This document shows positions 53,101-62,100 of a DNA stretch of 64,000 bases, in pieces (position 1 is the first letter of the stretch; each line of letters begins with the position of its first letter). Origin of the DNA: Conchocele bisecta (taxonomy: Eukaryota > Mollusca > Bivalvia > Lucinida > Thyasiridae). Under the pieces are notes generated by a model. It made no database searches. It was given only the letters and a program-made list of their open reading frames with translations, and was not told the origin of the DNA. Made by a program: the position numbers and the translations under genes. The stretch is from contig CM055268.1 of NCBI GenBank assembly GCA_029237695.1, forward strand, positions 52,847,131 through 52,911,130, written 5' to 3'.

Positions 53101-56100
53101 TATTTTTTCCCAAAATATAAAAAAAGGCCCCTTCCCAAAATCTCTGGCTTAATCCCTGGGTGTATCAACTTCGGCAACAATGTTTTTGTCATTGAAAAAA
53201 AAAAAAATGTTACATATTTATTACGTTGACTTGTCAGATTTCTTTTTCAAAGTTTCAATTTACGTTGCCTATTTTACCTATTTAAACACAGTTTTTATGC
53301 CACCGGGTTTCGAAGAAACGGGTGGCATATAGTGTTTGGACTGTCCGTCCGTCCGTCCGTCCGTCCGTCCGTCCGTCCGTCCATCTGTCCGTCTGTCCGT
53401 CCGTCTCACTTTTCGGTTAACCAATTTGTCACAGTTTCTCAAATATGCTGCAGGTGGCATCCGCGTTCGACAGACGCATTTCTTGTTTTTATTTGTGAAA
53501 CAATGATTTAATATGGTTTATGCTGTTTACATTGACATAACTTAAAAATGGATTGAAGTAAATTTGATTCTTAAGCAGGGATGTGTTGTGGTCTAGTGGT
53601 TAAAGCACGGAACTTACGGCCCATGAAGTAGGCACAATCCGTAACCTATTTCACCAACATTGCAACGTATACTTTTCTAGCAAAGTATTCTTTGAGGGAG
53701 AAATTTTCAATTTTAGGTTAAATTTGTTAATTTTTATTATGCTGAATTTATTACATTATTTTATGACTCTCATATTCAAAAACACAATAACACAACATAT
53801 TGAATCACTTGATTTATCTTCACCATTAAACACATTGTATTTTAGTTACAACATCAAAATGATATTGGAATATATGTGGCCGCTAATGAGCCCCGTCAGG
53901 TAATGCCAATAAATTGGCTCCGTGACTGAGGCAATGGGAAAATGTCATGGACTGAGGGTCGTCCAAGATGTATTGTAAATGATATTGGATTAGTTAGGCA
54001 CTGAATGTTACATACATATAAATACACACACATACACACATATGTATATAATATCTGAAACACACACAGAAAGTACCTGATGTTCAGCCATTTGATTGAG
54101 ATGGAAACACACGCAGGAAACACTGATGGCTGACATTTATGATGTAATAGCCAAAATGGGAACACACGGCAATGCAGTGCCTGGACACGATAGAGCATAA
54201 GCCAGGGCCCGTATTCATAAAGAATCTAAGATTTATCTTAAACTTAGACTTAAGTCCATCTTAGTAAAGATAAAAATTAAGATTTATCTTAAATTAGTCT
54301 TAAGTATAATCTTAGACCAATCTAAGACGAATCTCAGTTAAGATTTGTCTTAAGTCTAAGACAAAGGTCACGCGCATAATTTATGAGAATCCAATACGAT
54401 TTTTAGCAACACCGGAAACGCTCTTCTACAATGAAAGTATGTAAGGCATTGTTTATATTAGATACCACGTCAAATACTGTCTTCTATCACGTCCGCGTCC
54501 AGCATTCGCGTCGCAAAATGTTGTATACAATTGTATCAAACACGAGCGAATGCTTACGACATTGTTGGATATGGCGCCGAAAACATATATGATAATATCA
54601 GAGGAAGTTTACTGTGTACAGCGACGAATTGATTTGAGACCGAGTGCGGTACGGTCGCGTACGGTGTACGATAAAAACGTTTTGAGACTGGGAGAATATT
54701 TTATTCTGATTCAATGCTGCACATTCCCCTTGTTCTGTGTGACAAAATCTCAGCAACTTTGTGTGCAAATAAAGAGAATAACAGATTGCAAAAATAGATT
54801 TGCAACCGTTCTATCACATAGAACTACACATTCCACCACACACGTTTGTTTGTTGGGATTTAAAGGCCTATCAACAGCTACGGTCTATTTAAGGCGGGTC
54901 AATGGGTTTAGTATTAAATCCCATATATTACCTGTACAAGTAAATGTACGTGCTCCGAGTACATGTGCAAATGGGGGAGGGGGTGGGGGGTCCCAAAATC
55001 AAAACTGAATATTTACAATAAAAAGAAATAAAAAATTATTCAACCCTGAAATCAGAATAATCCTGATTTTATGCCAGGTCCTCGCCACACCAGAATCACT
55101 TGGCCCCCTTCAAAAAGCAGTAAGATCAGTACTAATCTTACCACATTTATAATGGGTAATAACCCAATTCAACTCCCAGGTAACAAAAGAGCCAAAGAGT
55201 GAAAATGTTCACTACATAGTTTCCAACATCGGCTAGTCAGACGATGGTACGGGAGTAGACTACAAGAGTTACTGTTTGCACGCTGATTCAATGGACTTTT
55301 TCGAAATGGCCCAGAGTTATTAATCCAATGGGACATACTTTAATACCCAATGGGAAATCACACAGAAGCAGCAGAAATAAGATGAGAAGATTGAAATATA
55401 GACAATAAAGAACAATACTATATATGGAGTTTAAAGTAAATCTGACCAATAGCTGTAGAAGATTTTAGGTGCTAAACAAGAGTGCTAAACAAGAGTGCCA
55501 AAGGTCACAATATATGCCCATTGAGGCAAGGCCAGCCAACAAGGGGAGATAACTCACTGAGTTCTTGCGTAGACAAGGGTAGTGTGCGAAAATTAAAAAT
55601 GGCCGCCAAGGGGAGATACGTCATCAGAATATTTTGAAAATGCATAGGTTTCTTCATCGTGCCATGATAAAACATGTAATGTACAATGCATACCAAATTT
55701 GGTTACAATATTTCAAGTAGAACTCTAGTTATGCATGGACAAGCTGTGCCTGCCCGCCGGACGCCCGCCAGCATGTACAAGGTGAATACATAATATCTTC
55801 TGTATTTTCAAACGGGAGTATAAAAAATGTTAAAACCAACATAATTATACAAATAATTTTATTGACAAATTTAAATTACTTGACCATATGGGTGAACTAT
55901 AGAATGAACACAGGGATGTTGATAAACATATGTATGCAATTTAAAGGTATATGCACACTCAGTAGGCACAAAAAAAAACTCTTTATAGAAGGAAATAAGT
56001 GTATAATTCTGTCGCACCAGTTCTAAAAATTACGAGTGCCCGCTGTCCAGATATAATCATTTAGTAATGTTTATTTTACTGATAGTGACGCGAGGTGGTA

Positions 56101-59100
56101 TCAGGCTATTTTCATATGCAAATGAGGCAAGATATTCTTTAATTATTTATACTATTAGTAAATTTAATGTGTCGCCTGAAAAAATTATATTTTTGACAAA
56201 TTATAAAGAATAATCTTTTCATATAAAAAAATAAATACAGAGAATAAATATTATTGTCCGTTGACATTTTAAGGAAACACGGTTATCACCCCTGACATCA
56301 GCGTGGAAATTTACGTCTGATATAAAATGTATAATAATTCCAATCAATACGTAGGGTAATGGTGAATGAATGTTTATTTGCCAGAAAATGTCTCAGATGA
56401 TGTCTCTGATATAAAGTGCATTTTGTGTCTACTCAGAGTTCCAGATAAGATGCGTATTGGCGTATGTTATGCATTTATTTTAGCTGAATACGCATTGATT
56501 ATCAAAATTGGGAGTACAATATAATATATTGTACTCCCAATTTTGAATTATATTGTACTCCACCCAATTTTGATAATCAATGCGTATTTTCACATTGCTG
56601 TGAATATATTATATGCACAGCAATGTAAAATACGCATTGATTTTCAAATTGAGTAGTGAAAATACTGTCATAAAGTTGAAAATTCACTTAGTTGAGCTGC
56701 ATTGCAACTCAAATAAGTGACTGTTTAATTTTTGTATATGCTTTGTTATCATTTGTTCCCTATTTAAGTAATGTGATAATCAATATTCTATGTGTAAAAG
56801 TAAAATACGCAATGATTTTGAAATCAGGGAGTATCTGGAGCTCTGTCTACTGAGTGGGCATGTACCTTTAATATAAAAGGTTTTGACTAAATCCCGACTT
56901 ATGGTTGTAGAGATAATAAGTACCTGAACATGTTGGTTTATATAGACAGAAGGAACCTTAAATCAGATAATTGGACATACTAGAACTGTATATCCATCAG
57001 CATACTGTATGTACATGCAACAGGGTGTGTGATCATCTGGTTTCCCAACGGCATGTTGTCATGTTTTTAGATATGGTTACAATAGGTTTCCTTTAATATC
57101 TTTCTAACGGAATGACAAAATTTGATGAAACATAGTGCAGCAAATGCAAAACTGTTGGCCCTATATTGTACACTCAATGTAGTTTGGTAAATCTCATGAG
57201 AAACGATTACCGTCAATGTAAATACAAATCAAGAACATGTGTACATTGTATGTACATGTAAGAAATAAACGGTCAACTTGATTCTTCGTGAAAGTTAAAT
57301 ATAAGATTTTGTAAAGACCTTTTACAGCAACATAAAACATGTTTCATATTTGTTGAGCTATATCATCAAAAGGAAGATTTTAAAGAAAATCTACTGTTTA
57401 AATAATTATGTCACGTCTGAAAATGTTGTTCGGAAACTTTTGAAAACCACATGATCCCATACCCTGATACAATGAGTATAATTAATCCAAATTTTAGCAC
57501 AAGAGTCTTGAATGAAAAGTTCAATCCAAACACTGTTCACAATAACTAATCAGCTTGCTCCACAAGAGTATGTCCAGAGCATGCACCAGTTTCTGTCACG
57601 TCCAGTTCAGTCCAGTGACAATTCCACAGCAGCCTGTGATACCTGAAAGAAATAGTACAGGTTTAAATCAACTGTTTGAATGTGAAAACAATAACTGTTG
57701 CAGTACCGTACTCCATAATCTGACTATTGTCAGCCACAGGCAGTCGTCATGATGATAGGGTGGTGTAATATACTGTTTTAACTAAAAATATGCACTGAAT
57801 TTGAAATCTGGGGTTCAACACTCTTTAGATACAAAACTGATATGTAGCTCTGATTACACCATCCTATCAACATACTGACGGCCTGTGCCCACCACCCCCC
57901 ATAAAATGTGACACAGGCATTCGTGTCTTATGTCTGTTTAACAAAGTCAAACAAACACATTGGGTAAGTGGGTCACATTGGTCAGATAGAGAATGAATGT
58001 ATTGATGATGACAAAGAAACACATGCATTAAAGTCAATCTAAGTTACCGGTATCATGGTTATGGTAGCAGAGATTTAAATGATTTACATTACATAAATGT
58101 AAATTAGGATAACCTGATCTGGTGAAAGGTCCTCACCACCCCAGAATCACTTAGCCCACTCCTAAAAAGTAATAGGATTACTACTTTTATAATGGGTATA
58201 ACCGGATTACACTCTCAAGTCACAACTTTACAAGAAAGCCAAAACTGTAACCGAGGGCCAAACCAGGAATATTGGAATTCCATTGCGTTAAGGATGAAAC
58301 CCATCATTAAATGTTGCATGCTCCAACCAATCGCCGAACCATATAAAGTTAATTTACTGAATATCATGAAAAACTAGTGTTAAAAACAGTAATTTACGAT
58401 TTTCATTCAGATACATATAATTATGTATATACTGATTATAGGAAAAAAAAAGATTAATCTGGCATTATTTTTCAACATAAATCTCAGAATATGCCATATT
58501 AAGTTACTGAATATCATCCGTTATTTGGGGGGGAAATGGCGTGGTGGTGGAATTTTACTATTTTTTAATAAAATTTGTTGAAATTAGTATTAATAGAAAA
58601 ACAGTTACCGCTATTAATGATTTTTCTTCAAATATAAGGAAATATAGGCATTATTGTTTGGTGACGTGCAGGGATGATATTAAAGGTACATGCCCACTCA
58701 GTAGGCACAACATATTCTTTATAATATCAGAGACATTTCTGGCAAAATAAACGTTCTTTCACCATTACACCACGTTTTCATTGGCATTATATACATCTTA
58801 TATCAGACATAAATGTTCACACTGATATCAGGGGCGATAACCGTGTTTCCTTAAAATGTTAACAAACATTACTATTTATTCTATGTAGTTATATTTTGAT
58901 GTGCAATGATCAAACTTTATAATCTGTCGAAACAATAATTTTTTCAGGTGACATTTAATTAGCATAAATAATTAAAAAATATCATTCCTCATTTGAGTAT
59001 GAAAATATCCTGATACCACCACGAGTCGCTATCAGTAAAAAAAATAAATATTACTAAAATTATTTTATCTGTACATGTATATCTGGCACTCGTAATATTT

Positions 59101-62100
59101 TAGAAACCAGTGGAAAAAATGAGACAATTTAAATACACTTATTTATTCCTTAATATAAAGAAAAGTTTGTGCCTACTGAGTTGGGCCGTGTACCTTTTAA
59201 GTAAATTAATGTTATATGGCCATAAGCGGAGTAACATACACTACCGGTAAGCAACAGCTGAACTACATGTACATAGACATTAGTATATACATGTAACTAA
59301 GTTCATTCAAAATGGAAGAAGCTAACCAAAATCGTCTTGCTGTCACGCAGGGCAACTTACAGCTGGAAGGCTCACAGGTTCTTTTTATGTCAACACATTC
59401 AGTTCAGTGAGATACATGTACGACTTTAAAAAATCAACTAAATAATTCAAATATCACAATTATATTCACTGAGACATTTATCTTTTTAAAACAACATGTA
59501 CTTGAAAAGACAAATCTCTTAAACTGTACTTATTCACATTATTCCAACATCATGTCAGAAAAAAGTGTTCTATTTTAGTATTATTTATATCAAAATAATT
59601 ACCATTATTCATTACGGATAATTAAAGTGAATTAAAACATACATGTATTATTGGTGTTTTTATTATTAGTGTACAACTTGCTGCATAATAATATTTGTTG
59701 TTTTGTTTACCAGAGAAATAATTTATACAGGATGATCTGCATTACAAATGCCATCAGTAATTACTGTTATCATTAACTGAATTCTTCAGCCAAGTATAAA
59801 ATATGCTGAAAAATTGACGCCATTTACGGAAAATATTGTAAAAGTATTTAATGAAATTACGCGATGTCCGAAGGTAACAAAATCACATGGCGTGTCCAGG
59901 GACCATACATACAATTCTTCGTCCCAGGCGTGTCTCACGATACATGTATATGATTTACATACAGAATACCGTTTCATATACTTTTGTGCATTCTTGCTGT
60001 AAGTCGCCATGCGTGACAGCCAAATATCTGAGTAATGGAGAACCGTACTTTGTTTACAACATGGGAGTACATTATCAGTAAATCGCCTAAAAATATGCTG
60101 GGTCTTTTGCGGACATGAATGAAAAAAAATTACGGTATTGGTTTTTTGAGGTAGCAGACGAATTGACCGAAATTGCGGACAATTTGACAGCGGACGATTT
60201 AACCTGATACAAAAAAAAAACAGTTTACTTTTACACAACTGTCAGTTGTGGTTTTTTGATACCATTTGAAACTATTTTGATACAACCATATACGACCTCT
60301 GTACTTTATTTTCAATTATTTTGTATGCGAGTTGCCATTCCGGCCAATGTGTAGTGTTTCAATGCCATATTTGTGTGTATTAGAAATGTTTGATGTACCG
60401 AGGCCGAAACGGAATGGGTACGAAGTGAAAAGAAGTTACGAGTGGCCAGCAAAAGGTGTCCGAGAAATGGGACGCACAGCTTTTAATTACGTACCGTACA
60501 CAACCAGGATATACGTGGATTCGTTCGTCATTATGTCAACTAAGTAACAGGCATAATCCCTGATTGAATGACGATACAATTTATACGCAAAATTACATTA
60601 TACTATGGCACGTTCGTGAAACGAAATTTGTTTTTCACGGCGCAACACCAATATATTCCCAGTAATATTACCCGCAGTCAGCTTTATTTTCAAAGGTCAG
60701 TAACTGTTACGAAGTAAAATCCAAGGTCTGCATCCACTAAATGCGCAAGTTATGAGTTCACTTTCAGAAATACCTTCTAAAATGGATTTTATAAAGTGCA
60801 AGCGGGGCACGATACTTGGTGGACGCCATTTTTTTTTAAATCTTAACTTTTTCTTAAAGTTAAGATTTATTTAAGACTACCCATGAGGTGTCTTAAGTTT
60901 TACTTAGATTTAAGAGTATTTAAGACAATTCTTAGTCGAACTTACCTTTATGAATAGGACTTAAGATTTTCTTAAAATTTAAGACGACCGTAAGTCGAAA
61001 ACTAAGTCGAAGCAGCAAGTTAAGATCAACTTTAAGTTTAAGACGTGACTAAGATTCTTTATGAATACGGGCCCTGGTCCCCAGACCTGCAATTGTCTCT
61101 TCCTTTCCTAGGTACTTCATTAACGAACCGTTGTAAAAGGGAGATGCAACTGCAAGTTTTAAATGGACAAAAATCCTTTTTGATTTATTTGTCTTATTTA
61201 AAATAAATAAATAAGTCATTTATTTTAAATAAGACTACCGGTATTGCAAGTGGATGAAAGTGAATTGATCGACCCCCGGCCCCTAGAATTTTCCGCTCTC
61301 TTTAGCGACTGTTGTTGCAGAATTGTATATACATATTGTATGTAACTATCTGGTCACTTAGTTCCATGTCTTGTGGTGGTATCAGGTTGCTCGCAGGTAT
61401 CCACCGTGACACTTCTGTTCTTGCCAAGCATGCCTGGCTGCAATCGTAGTTGGCTTATAGTCTGGCCCAAGTACCAACCTGTAATTTAGAATTTGCCAGC
61501 AGTAATATGTTCTGACAGATAGCATAGTCCCTCATGTCTCTTGCAGACCTCTCGGGTAGATTTTTTGACCTTTTGCAAATTCAAGAAACGTATGTAACTA
61601 AAAAGGGGGTGCGGTGGGCGGGTGACCAATTTGGCTGTGATAATGTAATAAATTCAGTATAATAATTCTGCATACTTTTAATCATCAAATATATGCAGTT
61701 GTTAGTTCTATATGAAATAATGCATTTCATGAAAAATAAATGATTACTCCCTCAAAGTATACTTTGCTAGAAAAGTATACTTTGCAATGTTGGTGAAATC
61801 GGCTACAGATCTTCATATCAGAGACACTCATCTGCGACATTTTCTGGCAAAATAAACATTCATTCACCATTACTCTACGTATTGATTGGCATTATTATAC
61901 ATTTTATATCGGGCGTAAATTTCCACACTGATATCGGGGGTGATAACGGTGTTTCCTTAAAATGTTGACGGACATTACTATTTATGCTTTGTATTTATTT
62001 TTTGATGTGCAATGATCATACATAATCTGTCGAAAATATTATTTTTTCAGGTGACGCATTTAATTAGTATAAATAATTAAAACATCCTGCCTCATTTGGA

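Larger units (their letters stand above)
54203..61075. mobile_element. 6.9-kb interval bounded by CAGGGCCCGTATTCATAAAG inverted repeats
   Basis: Left tip CAGGGCCCGTATTCATAAAG and right tip CTTTATGAATACGGGCCCTG are perfect complements over 20 bases. Both arms carry many CTTAAG/TTAAGA words for about 200 bases. No flanking duplication is evident. Frames inside (54550-55008, 59786-60238, 60332-60547) lack any domain I recognise. It could be one large transposon, or a short one filled by later insertions. Confidence 0.55.

Noticed and set aside
52800..53160. Possible inverted-repeat element starting CAGGGGCCGAATATCAG
   Set aside because: The proposed right end (CTCTGGCTTAATCCCTGG) does not pair convincingly with the left.
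54550..55008. 152-codon frame just inside the left arm of the 6.9-kb interval
   Set aside because: No recognisable domain and it ends in a poly-Gly run; kept only as a possible relic in the findings.
59786..60238. 150-codon minus-strand frame
   Set aside because: Composition typical of AT-rich intron and part of a MITE fragment; no domain.
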